This document shows, piece after piece, positions 25,757 through 35,128 of a stretch of 64,000 bases of DNA. The first letter of the stretch is position 1. Each line of letters opens with the position of its first letter. The stretch comes from Cellvibrionaceae bacterium 1162T.S.0a.05. GTDB taxonomy: Bacteria > Pseudomonadota > Gammaproteobacteria > Pseudomonadales > Cellvibrionaceae. The notes beneath the pieces were generated by a model. That model saw only the letters and a program-made list of their open reading frames with translations. It was not told the DNA's origin and searched no databases. The translations under genes and the position numbers were made by a program. The DNA lies in NCBI GenBank assembly GCA_000964245.1, contig LANB01000001.1:3475501-3539500 (forward strand). The letters run 5' to 3'.

Positions 25757-27910
25757 TTAAGGTGCAAACAAGGCCTTCTCAGCAGGGTAGGCTGGCATGG
25801 GGCAGGGCTGGCCTGTATTGTCTACACACTTTACGATCACATGCCCGCAATAACTTGTGTCGCTAAGGCCTGAATCGTCGGTGACTTTCAAATGAATGCC
25901 ACCCGGGCCCATAAAGGATTTTGGTGCGTCGTTAATAATAAGGGGAGCAATAACGCCCGTGTCCATCAGAATTTCTCCCGGTGTGCCTGGGTAGCGCAGC
26001 CATTGGTAACTCACAATACTGCCATCACTGTCTGAACTCGCGCTGCCATCCATTACCGCATTGAGGCTATTGATTCCCAGATTCGGGGTAACGCTGCACA
26101 CTGCGACAGGAGGCTGCGGCGGAATCACTGTGACTTCACTGCCGGTATTGCCGCTGGAAAAATCGGGTAGTTGTCCCATTTCCTGGTTCAGGAAAGCCGC
26201 TATATTATTTTGCAGCGTCGGTGTCGACATTTCTGAATTCGGGCTTCTACCAAAACTCCAGTTGCTTGTGGCATCGGGAACGCTGGTGACGTCGCCGCTA
26301 CAGTTAAAGTTTTTTGCGCCTACTGCCAGGTAATAAGCGCTATCGATTTGAGCCCAGCCCGAGTTGTGATTTCCGTTTCGGCCCTCAACGTGCACACGAC
26401 CGTCAGACGCGAGTTTAAACGTGCGTGTTGTGCTGGTATCAAAAGGAATATTGCTGAGAAGTTCCGTCGTGCTGAAATGAGCAAGCATATCCTTATCAAT
26501 ATACGATGACGACTTGCCGGTTTTTTTGATTAAACCAATCGCGTTTTTCACAAGGCTGGAAGCGGCATCACCGGAGATTGAACTGGCGAGCGCTGAGCCG
26601 TCTGTGGCAGTGAGAACCGTGCTGACAATGCCGGCAACCGATTTGACCAGGGCCATCAGGGCATCGGAATCATATTCCGTTTGGTGTTCGCGCTCGACAG
26701 CGAGAGCTTTGTTAAATAACACGGTTTCAGTGGAGCCGAACAAACCTGCAGAAATAAGCGAGAATTTTCCGCGGTCTGCCGCGACGGCGGTGCCATGTTT
26801 GATGGAAATGCCACTCGAAATATGAATATCGGCTTTTAAATCGGCGTGGTATTGCGCTTCGGCGACGACTTCGCCCGAGCAATAACCTGCGCAGGTGTAG
26901 CCCAGTTCATCCAGACAACCCAGGCTCAGTGATGCAGCGCGGTAGTTGGTGGAAAGGCTGCTGTCGACTTCATTGTCACGCAAACCGGTAGTAAAGCGAT
27001 CGGCGCGTAGGGCATGAGCAGCACCCATTGCAGAACGGCTCAGGCTCCAACTGCGCTTCACACTCCCGTTATTTTTATACTCAACGCCATGTTGATACGC
27101 ATAGGTGTGTAAGGTGTTATTGTTGTTGGGATTACCCGTATTCGTAATCGTCACACTGCAATTGCATTCAGCGCCGCGGTCCTGGGCATTGCTGTCATCA
27201 CGGCCACGTTTACCGGTGGGTAAACGATCTTCAGCGATCCCCATGTTGGCGAGCACCAGCCGGGCTTCATCAATAATATGAGCAGATTGATAGTGGTTGT
27301 CGATATAAGCGGGTAAGGAGCCCTGAATATTGTAATCGCCTTTGGTTTTGTCTTTCTCCCATTCAGCCAACAAACTCGGATCGTACTGTTGCACGAAGCT
27401 TGTTAGATCCGCCGCTTGTTCGACAAATATCGTGTTTCTGAGATTTTCGTAAGCATCGCGGTATTTTGTCCGCAGGTAATCAACAAAATAACTCACGTTA
27501 AAACGTTCATCGCGCATTTCAAGTTCTGCGAGATACTTGTCGAGTATATTCGGCGCATAGTCTCGCAGATGCTGGACGACAAGCGCTTCGCTGGGTGTGC
27601 TTGCCAGGTCTTGTAACCATTGAAAATAGAGGTCTTCATCTTTTTCGATAATAAACTCTTCCAGCGCCATTGTTGTAAATCGGGTTTTCTTCCAGCCTTC
27701 AATAAGTTGAAATAGTTCATGGGAGACATAATTGGCGGCGTTGGTTTTTGTCTCTTTCTCTATTTCCTTTTCTATTTCTTTTTCCGTAGGCCGAATTTCC
27801 TGGCTTGACATGCTGTTCGCGTAGATTGGGTTAGCCAATGTGAACATCACGGCAAATAGTGTTGCACAGGCTCCGACTACCGTAGACCTGCTTGCTGATT
27901 TCAGTTTCAT
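25757..27910 (-). CDS. Secreted protein of unknown function with C-terminal PKD-like domain
   Basis: 717 residues; GAGGAAAC precedes the ATG. A Sec signal peptide ends near residue 31 (NPIYA|N). It is followed by a charged low-complexity stretch (EKEIEKEIEKE) and a helical region to about 230. A Cys-bearing central domain holds CNCSVTITNTGNPNNN and repeated Gly/Ser/Ala segments. Near the C-terminus, about 610-700, is a PKD-like domain (VAVCSVTP...DGSASSDSDGSIVSYQWL). PKD domains aid surface or substrate contact in secreted proteins. The central region is unfamiliar to me. A long hairpin sits in its leader (27942-27971). Confidence 0.65.
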   Translation of the reverse strand: MKLKSASRSTVVGACATLFAVMFTLANPIYANSMSSQEIRPTEKEIEKEIEKETKTNAANYVSHELFQLIEGWKKTRFTTMALEEFIIEKDEDLYFQWLQDLASTPSEALVVQHLRDYAPNILDKYLAELEMRDERFNVSYFVDYLRTKYRDAYENLRNTIFVEQAADLTSFVQQYDPSLLAEWEKDKTKGDYNIQGSLPAYIDNHYQSAHIIDEARLVLANMGIAEDRLPTGKRGRDDSNAQDRGAECNCSVTITNTGNPNNNNTLHTYAYQHGVEYKNNGSVKRSWSLSRSAMGAAHALRADRFTTGLRDNEVDSSLSTNYRAASLSLGCLDELGYTCAGYCSGEVVAEAQYHADLKADIHISSGISIKHGTAVAADRGKFSLISAGLFGSTETVLFNKALAVEREHQTEYDSDALMALVKSVAGIVSTVLTATDGSALASSISGDAASSLVKNAIGLIKKTGKSSSYIDKDMLAHFSTTELLSNIPFDTSTTRTFKLASDGRVHVEGRNGNHNSGWAQIDSAYYLAVGAKNFNCSGDVTSVPDATSNWSFGRSPNSEMSTPTLQNNIAAFLNQEMGQLPDFSSGNTGSEVTVIPPQPPVAVCSVTPNLGINSLNAVMDGSASSDSDGSIVSYQWLRYPGTPGEILMDTGVIAPLIINDAPKSFMGPGGIHLKVTDDSGLSDTSYCGHVIVKCVDNTGQPCPMPAYPAEKALFAP

Positions 27911-27941
27911 TTTTGTTTCCTCATATGTTGTTTACGAAAGA

Positions 27942-27971
27942 TGCATGCATGCTGTGTTGTGCATGCATGCA
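27942..27971. repeat. 11-bp inverted repeat of GCATGC units in the leader of the PKD-protein gene
   Basis: TGCATGCATGC (27942-27952) and GCATGCATGCA (27961-27971) pair perfectly around TGTGTTGT, starting about 30 bases upstream of the ATG at 27910. Each arm is itself built from alternating GCAT. It could be an operator, or an mRNA hairpin near the ribosome site. It is not followed by a T run, so it is not a terminator. Confidence 0.5.
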
Positions 27972-28108
27972 AGGTCTGTCGGACGCGGTGAGGAAGGGGT
28001 TCAAAGAAGGGGTTGAATTAGAGGACTTTATTTTTTAAAAAGCCAGGGCAATTGAGGGCCTGCACGAAAACAGTATAATGCAGCCAATCGTTTTAACAGG
28101 AATCGCAG

Positions 28109-28861
28109 GTGCTACAGAGTTTATTGAGATTATTTAAATCCCGGCCTCCTTCGCCAGTGTACCCATGGTCGGCAAAGTATTCGGCATTCTTGCTGGAGAA
28201 CGTGGATTTTTACAAGAAGTTAAGCAAGGGCGATCAAGCTCGCTTTGATAAGCGTTGCCAGGCGTTTATTGGCAGCACAGCAATTGAAGCGGGTAACTTT
28301 GAAGTCAGTGAGGAAGACAAGTTGCTGGTTGCTGCGAGCGCTGTTATTCCGGTCTGGGGCTTTCCCAAATGGCAGTACTTTAACTTAAAAACGGTCTATT
28401 TGATGCCGGGCGCATTTAATCATGATTTTGTCTGCGGGCAAGCGGATTCAACACTTATCGGCATGGTCGGGAGTGGGCCCTTGAGCGGCAAAATGGCCCT
28501 GAGTCGCCCGCACTTGTATCTCGGCTTTGAGAACAGCAAGGATAAACGCAATGTGGGTATCCATGAGTTTGTTCATTTGGTTGATATGATGGACGGTGTT
28601 TGCGACGGTATGCCTGAGCGCCTGGATAAGTTCATCAGTATTGCCCTGTGGTTTGATTTTGTTGAAAAAGAAATCACAAAAATTGCTCGAGGAAAAACCA
28701 ATATCGATATTTACGGTGCAACAAATTATCAGGAATTTTTTGCCGTTGTATCCGAGTATTTCTTCGAGCGCCCGCGAATGTTGAAGAAAAGACACCCGGA
28801 ACTGTACGAACACTTAAGTAAGTTTTACCGCCAGAATATGCACGAGATGGCGGGTTTGTAG
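28109..28861 (+). CDS. mtfA: MtfA-like zinc-dependent peptidase (M90)
   Basis: 250 residues; GTG start with ACAGGAA upstream. The zinc site HEFVH is at about residues 152-156. The more distal acidic ligand region YQEFFAVVSEYFFERP near 210 matches the MtfA gluzincin pattern. The GFPKWQYF...VYLMPGAF block in the middle is also typical. In E. coli MtfA is a cytoplasmic peptidase that binds the Mlc repressor and so tunes glucose PTS expression; in other bacteria its partner is unknown. Single gene, transcribed away from the PKD-protein gene. Confidence 0.85.
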   Translation: MLQSLLRLFKSRPPSPVYPWSAKYSAFLLENVDFYKKLSKGDQARFDKRCQAFIGSTAIEAGNFEVSEEDKLLVAASAVIPVWGFPKWQYFNLKTVYLMPGAFNHDFVCGQADSTLIGMVGSGPLSGKMALSRPHLYLGFENSKDKRNVGIHEFVHLVDMMDGVCDGMPERLDKFISIALWFDFVEKEITKIARGKTNIDIYGATNYQEFFAVVSEYFFERPRMLKKRHPELYEHLSKFYRQNMHEMAGL

Positions 28862-29156
28862 CGCATGATAATTTGTTGCGCTGCGAAAGTAGGTGCTTAA
28901 GAAACCCATTAACGATTAGGAACTCAACCCATTGAAGATACACCCTCTCTGTTTACATTGAGATTACACCTTAATCTCAAGCTGGTGGAACAGTGCATTG
29001 GCCGATTCAATGTTCCGCCTCTGATTCAGGCCCTGATTAACCTGAAGATGTGTTGGCCGCGTATTTTAACCCTGCCCATAAATAACCACGACACGACTCA
29101 TTTAGGCTGGCTATTTTTGCCGTTTACTGTATTCTGCGCGCCTTACTCTGCCGGCC

Positions 29157-30623
29157 ATGACTATGCAATTTTCCGATTTAAAGCTTAAACCCGCCATTCT
29201 GCGTGCGCTCGATGAAAAGGGCTATACCGCGCCTTCACCGATTCAAGAGCAGGTTATTCCCGTGGTGCTGCAAGGCCGCGATGTGCTGGCTGCGGCACAA
29301 ACAGGTACGGGTAAAACGGCAGGCTTTACATTGCCTATGCTGGAGCTGTTGAGCGAAGGAGGCAAAGCCCAGGCCAATCAGGTGCGTGCACTGGTTCTGA
29401 CGCCGACCCGTGAATTGGCGGCCCAGGTCGCAGAAAGTGTAAAAACCTACGGCGCGAATTTACCCTTGCGTAGCACGGTTGTCTTTGGTGGCGTGAAGAT
29501 TAATCCACAAATGATCGCTTTGCGGCGCGGTGCCGATATCCTGGTTGCAACACCTGGGCGTTTACTCGATTTGTATCAACAAAATGCCGTGCGTTTTAAG
29601 CAGTTGGAAATGCTGGTTCTTGATGAAGCCGATCGGATGTTGGATATGGGGTTTATCCACGATATTAAAAATATTCTGTCTTTATTACCCGAAAAACGCC
29701 AAAACCTGCTTTTTTCGGCGACGTTTTCCGATGAGGTCCGTCAGCTTGCCAGAACCTTTGTTCACAACCCTGTGGAAGTTTCGGTAACACCGCGTAATAG
29801 TGCCGCTAAAACTGTAAAACAGTGGCTTTGTCCGGTTGATAAAAAACAAAAACCGGCGCTACTCGCCTATTTAATCGAGACTCACAAGTGGTACCAGGTA
29901 TTGGTTTTTTCGCGTACCAAACACGGCGCGAATAAACTGACCCGTTTTCTGGAATCGAAAGGGATCAAAGCACTGGCCATCCATGGCAATAAAAGTCAGA
30001 GTGCGCGCACCAAGGCACTCGAAGCCTTTAAGAAGGGCAAGGTGCAGGTACTGGTTGCGACAGATATTGCAGCCAGAGGCCTCGATATCGATCAGCTGCC
30101 GCAAGTGGTAAATTTCGACTTGCCCAATGTTGCTGAAGACTATGTGCATCGTATTGGTCGAACAGGAAGAGCGGGGGCAGAAGGTCAGGCGGTTTCCCTG
30201 GTGAGCGCCGACGAAATCAAGCAGTTGAGTGATATTGAGCGATTGATACAAAAGAAGATTGCTCGTGAACTCGTTGATGGCTTTGAGCCCGTACATGATG
30301 TTCCCGAGACTCAAACACCGCGCCCCCCGAAAAAGAAAAAACCCAAAAGAGTTAAAAACCAAACGACGACAAATAACGAGGGGCAAGCGCGTAAGAGACC
30401 TGCGGCGGGCAGCAAGTCTGGCTCAAGAGGGAAATTGAAAACGGAAGCCAGGGTGAAGCCCAACGCAAGGAATAAAGTAAAAGCTGATTCGAAATCGGAC
30501 TCAAAGAGTCAGGACGGAAAAAGACAAGACGTAAAAAAACAGAGTGGAAAGGCTTCAGGTCCAAATTCAAATCGAAATAGCCATCGCTCACGAGCAAAAG
30601 TAAGAAAGCGACCCGTAAGCTGA
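29157..30623 (+). CDS. rhlE: DEAD-box RNA helicase RhlE
   Basis: 488 residues. Ordered motifs: Q motif ([11 protein letters not shown]), Walker A AQTGTGKT near 47, PTRELA, DEAD near 156, SAT, then helicase C with ARGLDID and [10 protein letters not shown]. After about residue 380 the tail is basic and low complexity (PPKKKKPKR, repeated KSDSK), typical of RhlE proteins that bind RNA or ribosomes. ATGs at 29157 and 29163 are both possible starts; neither has a strong ribosome site. The role is RNA unwinding in ribosome assembly and decay in the cytoplasm. It is convergent with the GGDEF-EAL gene. The 295-base gap before it holds nothing recognisable. Confidence 0.92.
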   Translation: MTMQFSDLKLKPAILRALDEKGYTAPSPIQEQVIPVVLQGRDVLAAAQTGTGKTAGFTLPMLELLSEGGKAQANQVRALVLTPTRELAAQVAESVKTYGANLPLRSTVVFGGVKINPQMIALRRGADILVATPGRLLDLYQQNAVRFKQLEMLVLDEADRMLDMGFIHDIKNILSLLPEKRQNLLFSATFSDEVRQLARTFVHNPVEVSVTPRNSAAKTVKQWLCPVDKKQKPALLAYLIETHKWYQVLVFSRTKHGANKLTRFLESKGIKALAIHGNKSQSARTKALEAFKKGKVQVLVATDIAARGLDIDQLPQVVNFDLPNVAEDYVHRIGRTGRAGAEGQAVSLVSADEIKQLSDIERLIQKKIARELVDGFEPVHDVPETQTPRPPKKKKPKRVKNQTTTNNEGQARKRPAAGSKSGSRGKLKTEARVKPNARNKVKADSKSDSKSQDGKRQDVKKQSGKASGPNSNRNSHRSRAKVRKRPVS

Positions 30624-30641
30624 TAGCGCAAGTCGGGTTTG

Positions 30642-32192
30642 TTAAACCGCATCTTTATTATTGTTGCTTGCCAGTAAATGCTTTTCCGCTTCAGTTGCGG
30701 GCATGGGCTTATAAAAATAGTACCCCTGTATCAGGTCACAGTGATTTTTGGTGAGCAAGTCGACTGCACCCTGATCTTCTGCGCCTTCCGCAATGACTTT
30801 CATATTCAGGTTGTGCCCCAGCGAAATGATCGACAAGGCAATGGCAACACTCTCGTCATTTTCATTGATATTCCTGATAAACGCCTTGTCAATTTTCAGG
30901 TAGTCAATCGGTAAGCTTTGCAGATAGCTCAGTGAGGAATAACCCGTTCCAAAATCATCAAGTGAAACACTCAAGCCGAGGTCGCGGATGCTGTTGAGGG
31001 TTTTTTTTGCGGCAGAAATATCTTCCATCAGCGCTGTTTCAGTGATTTCTATCTGTAACATACTGGGTGGTATCTGATATTTTTGAAGTAGCGATTCGAG
31101 CTTTTTAGCAAGGGAAATATCCAGAATTTCTCTTGTAGAGATATTGACCGAAATGGAAAAATCTTCGTAGCCTGTTTTTAACCATTTTTGAATTTGTGAG
31201 CAAGCCTCGTGTAATACCCAGTCTCCAATGGCATTGATCAACCCGGCTTTTTCCGCAATGGGAATGAACTCTGCGGGAGAGACCGGGGCCCGATTATCTT
31301 CCTGCCAGCGTATAAGAGCCTCAAAACCGACGATCTTGAAATCGGGTGTTGAGACCTTGGGCTGGTAAACGAGCGAAAACTCAGACTGTTCGATGGCTCG
31401 ACGAATTCGCGATTCCATTTGTATATGATGTAAGGCGAGTTTTTCGAGGGGCTGGCTAAAAAATTGAAGGTTGTTTCTGCCTTTTTCCTTTGCATGATAC
31501 ATCGCCATATCGGCTTTTCGAATCAGTTCTCGGGAATCCGAGTCATCGCGCGGGTAGATACTGATTCCCACACTGGCTGAAATATGAAAGCTATGTGTAT
31601 CGAGAAAACAGGGCTTGGAGAGTTCGTCGAGAATACGCCTGCCAATATTTGTCGCGGTACTAAAACTTTTTACATTTTCCAGCAAGACGACAAACTCGTC
31701 TCCTCCAAGGCGGGCGAGCGTATCGTATTCACGCAGGCAAAGTGTGAGCCGCTGAGCGATTTCACAAAGGAGTTCATCGCCTTTCTGATGGCCACAGGTA
31801 TCGTTAATTTTTTTGAAATGGTCAAGGTCGATAAAGAGTACGGCGACCAGATTATTGTTCTGTTCTGCGACCTTGAGTGCATGTTCCAGTCTATCTTCGA
31901 ACAATACCCGGTTTGGCAAGTGGGTAAGGGCGTCGTGATTGGCTTGGAAGTTAATCACTTCCTGGTTTTTTTGTAAGGTTGTTACGTGCGATCTCAATTC
32001 GCGATTGCGTTGTGTCAGTTCACTGGAGACCAGCTTTAAAGAACGTTCAACCATGGCCAGGCTCGCGTCGGCCTGTCCATAACTTTCCGAAATGGATTCA
32101 AGAAATGTTTGCCATACATCGGCGTCGATGTGAATCTCACCGTCTTTTTCCAATCGCAGACGTTTGAGTTGTCGCGCAAGCTGCTTATGCAT
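30642..32192 (-). CDS. GGDEF-EAL cyclic-di-GMP enzyme
   Basis: 516 residues, no membrane segment. An N-terminal helical region of about 80 residues is followed by a GGDEF domain with intact LARLGGDEF near 162. An RxxD inhibitory site (REYD) sits five residues before it, so diguanylate cyclase activity with feedback is plausible. The EAL domain has EALIRW near 290, then ISTREI, DDFGTGYSSLSYLQ and the IAEGAE segment, consistent with an active phosphodiesterase. The start overlaps the stop of the upstream FIST gene by 8 bases, so the FIST sensor probably controls this enzyme. Confidence 0.92.
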   Translation of the reverse strand: MHKQLARQLKRLRLEKDGEIHIDADVWQTFLESISESYGQADASLAMVERSLKLVSSELTQRNRELRSHVTTLQKNQEVINFQANHDALTHLPNRVLFEDRLEHALKVAEQNNNLVAVLFIDLDHFKKINDTCGHQKGDELLCEIAQRLTLCLREYDTLARLGGDEFVVLLENVKSFSTATNIGRRILDELSKPCFLDTHSFHISASVGISIYPRDDSDSRELIRKADMAMYHAKEKGRNNLQFFSQPLEKLALHHIQMESRIRRAIEQSEFSLVYQPKVSTPDFKIVGFEALIRWQEDNRAPVSPAEFIPIAEKAGLINAIGDWVLHEACSQIQKWLKTGYEDFSISVNISTREILDISLAKKLESLLQKYQIPPSMLQIEITETALMEDISAAKKTLNSIRDLGLSVSLDDFGTGYSSLSYLQSLPIDYLKIDKAFIRNINENDESVAIALSIISLGHNLNMKVIAEGAEDQGAVDLLTKNHCDLIQGYYFYKPMPATEAEKHLLASNNNKDAV

Positions 32193-33324
32193 TCAGGCGT
32201 TCTGAAAAAGTCGTGATGGTCATTGACTGATTATGCAAGTTGCATGGTGCACCACTGACGAGAGGAGAGACCTCACCGTATGAATAAAAACCACATTGAG
32301 CGACCTCACCTGGAAATATATCCTGAGCGGCTTCGAGTTCTTCATCCGTACGTTGTTTCAGCACAATACGCCTGCCAACACAACTAATGAGTATGGCGAG
32401 ACCGACATCTTCCTGTTTCATTGAGGTAAATGCATTTTGTGCAGCAGCGCTAGCGCCGTCGATGAGCCGGTCGAAATTCGCATGCATGAGTTGCGCATAA
32501 TCACCTTCGGGAATGTTGCCCGCGAACGTCATGCTTTGACTGTCTTCGTCGATACTGAGAATCGTACGAACAACCCCTTGCTCTTCATCACCCGAGTGCA
32601 CATGCAATGGAAAAAGCAGGGCAGAGCCCGGTAAATTATTCGCATGTTCGCCGAGGTAATTTTTGTAAAGTTCCAGCGCAGAGGTGCCGTCTAACTCATA
32701 GAGCACATTGTCTTTTGCCTTGGTGATCACCCGGTCCGGGCCAAAAACTTCCCACCCTCCGACACAGCCATGGCCGACTTGTAATGCTTCGCCGTAGAGC
32801 CCACAAAGGAGAATCAACCCCGATTCAATTCGATCGTTGTGCCAAACGATGGTCTCTTCAAAGCGTTCACCGTCTCCGGCCAAACCGCCGGTTATCGAAA
32901 TGCTTGGGGGTAAAACAGCTTTTAAACCTTCAACCAGTCTGGTGCCATTCACTTTTTGGCCATCAGAAAGTAGAAAGAGATGTTTCAGGCCGTCTGAATC
33001 AAGCTCCTCTGCAAGTTGGCGTCCGGCACTTTGGCTATCGCTGTATTCGCCAATGTTACCGACCTTGATCTGGAAACGGGTGTCCGCCCAGGTGATTGCT
33101 GTTATGCACAGGCTGTCATCATAGATTTGATCGCCAAGGATCTCGCCACTGGTCGAGCAACCGATAATATCTGCCAGGGGAAAAGCCGATTTCAAGCTTG
33201 CTTGCGCAATCATTGAGGAATAAAGCTCGCGGGACCCGAAAGCCAGTACCAGTTGTGCATCACTGGATTCCGGTAAAGGCGTCTGCCATTCGCCTTTTTG
33301 ATAACTGGATTGAAATGTTTTCAT
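32185..33324 (-). CDS. FIST-domain sensory protein
   Basis: About 379 residues from ATG 33324; an in-frame GTG at 33354 is possible, and neither has a clear ribosome site. The N-terminal FIST part contains LVLAFGSRELYSS, DIIGCSTSGEI, GGLAGDGERF and GHGCVGGWEVFGP. The C-terminal FIST_C part carries LDGTSALELYKNYLGE and ends near CGFYSYGEVSP. FIST proteins are small-molecule sensors, proposed to bind amino acids, attached to c-di-GMP or chemotaxis signalling. Its 8-base overlap with the GGDEF-EAL gene indicates a two-protein input-output module. Cytoplasmic. Confidence 0.88.
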   Translation of the reverse strand: MKTFQSSYQKGEWQTPLPESSDAQLVLAFGSRELYSSMIAQASLKSAFPLADIIGCSTSGEILGDQIYDDSLCITAITWADTRFQIKVGNIGEYSDSQSAGRQLAEELDSDGLKHLFLLSDGQKVNGTRLVEGLKAVLPPSISITGGLAGDGERFEETIVWHNDRIESGLILLCGLYGEALQVGHGCVGGWEVFGPDRVITKAKDNVLYELDGTSALELYKNYLGEHANNLPGSALLFPLHVHSGDEEQGVVRTILSIDEDSQSMTFAGNIPEGDYAQLMHANFDRLIDGASAAAQNAFTSMKQEDVGLAILISCVGRRIVLKQRTDEELEAAQDIFPGEVAQCGFYSYGEVSPLVSGAPCNLHNQSMTITTFSERLNA

Positions 33325-33655
33325 AGTTATACAACCAAAGTGAGGTGACCACACTGCAAAATAATGGCGAAAATGGCGCAGAATTTTACAAAATACCTAT
33401 TTGAAGAATAGAAAGACAATCATTGTCTGTCAAAGCTGGCGCGGCCTGGCGGCGATTATCGAAGGCTCAAAGGTGAGAAGGCGGCATTCACTGCTGATCT
33501 GGTGTCAGTTCAAGCGCACATCTCCTTAAGCCTTATTCAAAGTAATGAGGGGTTTTACGCCAGTAAAACATATTACTTATATGCGGGATGCCGCAATCTG
33601 GAGTTATATGTAATAGTCAACAACGAAATAAATAATAAACACGTGGAGATTTTCA
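33325..33655. other. 331-base intergenic region
   Basis: Divergent region between the FIST gene and the secreted hydrolase. It contains the ribosome site GGAG for the latter and an AT-rich stretch before it. I see no gene, repeat or RNA here. Confidence 0.3.
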
Positions 33656-34876
33656 ATGGTAAATACTTTATTTACAAAAATAAAAATAAGTGTGGCAGTA
33701 ATTCTATTTTGTTTTCTATCAATGCATTCTTATGCGTCTTCTGGTTTTCAGGTCGTAGAAAAACATTCAACAATTGATAAAGAGAGCAAGCTGGGCCATT
33801 TCTCAGCTGTCGTACAGGTCGGGGAGAATGAATTAAATCGTTTTACAATGCATCGACTGGTAAAGCTGGGTAAAAAAAGCAAAGCTCTTAGTCCGCGATA
33901 TTTAAAAGGTGCTGTGATTTTTTTGCCGGGTTCGGCATCAAATTTTGATAGCTTTTTACTCGGCCCTAAAGGCAGTTCTGTTGCTGAGCGGCTAGCGCTT
34001 GAGGGCTTCGAGGTTTACGGTTACTCACCGAAAACAAAAGGCTTGGATCGGGCGACACATAGCGCAGAACAGCTGCAGGTGATGCAGAACTGGGGCATTG
34101 CAAGTGCGTTGGACGATATCGATTTTATCCGTAAACACGCAACATTTCGCCATGCTAAAAAGCCCGTTATTGGAGGTTACTCTTTAGGTGGAATTTTAAG
34201 TATTGCTGCGGTAAACCAAAACCCGGACAAGTATTCTGGTTTGGCAATTTTGGAAGCAGCACTATATTATGAGGCGCCTTTGAGCGAACTCTTCTTGCCT
34301 CGCGTTGCAGCGCTCGATTTTGCTTTGAGTAATGGCGTGTATGTTGAGGATCAGCAGTATCCACTGACACGCACTGCGGTACAACTTTATAGCTATTACC
34401 CACAAGCGATGAGCCCATTTGAAAACTCACTAACGAATTCCTTATTCTTGCAAGCGGTCGCACTCACACCAAGCAACCCACCGGAAGGCGAAGCACCAAA
34501 CTATACCTATGCAGCCGGCGATTTTATCAATGGTTTCTATTTTCTTGATGAACAAAAAGCCTTACAGCTGGTTAATGGCTTTAATGAGCTGGAAGCCTTG
34601 GCTTTGGTACGTGACTATTCTGCGGCCTTTGCGGGAGATCGCAGCTTCACTGGAAATTTACACGCCTTCACTCAGCCGGTATTTTCCCTGCAGGCTGGTC
34701 TCGGTTTTGGAACGCATGCGGAAGCAACCTTGTCGCTTTTAGACAGCGCAGATATCACACGTCAGTTGTATCCAGAGCTTGGGCACCTGGATGTGATTGT
34801 TCATAAAGACCTCGATACGACTTTGTCGACTCCGTTGATTTCCTGGTTAAAAGATCAGGTCAGCTTTACACGCTAA
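33656..34876 (+). CDS. Secreted alpha/beta hydrolase
   Basis: 406 residues; GGAG before the ATG. The signal peptide ends near residue 28 (HSYA|SSGF). The hydrolase core has GAVIFLPGSASNFDSFL (oxyanion strand) near 85, the nucleophile elbow GGYSLGG near 171, and a His in ELGHLDVIVHKD near 380. This looks like a periplasmic or secreted esterase, lipase or peptidase-like enzyme. The substrate is unknown. The middle cap region (180-330) is long and carries no recognised motif. Confidence 0.72.
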   Translation: MVNTLFTKIKISVAVILFCFLSMHSYASSGFQVVEKHSTIDKESKLGHFSAVVQVGENELNRFTMHRLVKLGKKSKALSPRYLKGAVIFLPGSASNFDSFLLGPKGSSVAERLALEGFEVYGYSPKTKGLDRATHSAEQLQVMQNWGIASALDDIDFIRKHATFRHAKKPVIGGYSLGGILSIAAVNQNPDKYSGLAILEAALYYEAPLSELFLPRVAALDFALSNGVYVEDQQYPLTRTAVQLYSYYPQAMSPFENSLTNSLFLQAVALTPSNPPEGEAPNYTYAAGDFINGFYFLDEQKALQLVNGFNELEALALVRDYSAAFAGDRSFTGNLHAFTQPVFSLQAGLGFGTHAEATLSLLDSADITRQLYPELGHLDVIVHKDLDTTLSTPLISWLKDQVSFTR

Positions 34877-34888
34877 TATCTTGCACCT

Positions 34889-34915
34889 GTGGACTTACCA
34901 TTGAGGTGAGTCCAC
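34889..34915 (+). terminator. Possible terminator hairpin after the secreted hydrolase
   Basis: GTGGACTTACC (34889-34899) pairs, with one G-T pair, to GGTGAGTCCAC (34905-34915) over a five-base loop. The following GCCTTTAAG is only weakly T-rich. Confidence 0.4.
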
Positions 34916-35128
34916 GCCTTTAAGTCGTTTAAGTAAAAAACAACGACGATTTATTATTTCGGTCTTCTTCCACAAACGTCTTTTTCAAATCTCCACTGTG
35001 AATAAGTCACACATCAGCGGTGATTGCATCACGGCACGAGGGTGGCTCGTCCGGTTAGTCTTCGGCGAGTAACTGTTTCACTCATGGTCAATCAGCACCA
35101 TGGTTCTTATAGAAAAAGGATGACGATT

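Noticed and set aside
28958-29188. Plus-strand frame of 76 residues overlapping the rhlE start
   Set aside because: No homology by eye and it runs into rhlE in another frame; treated as non-coding.
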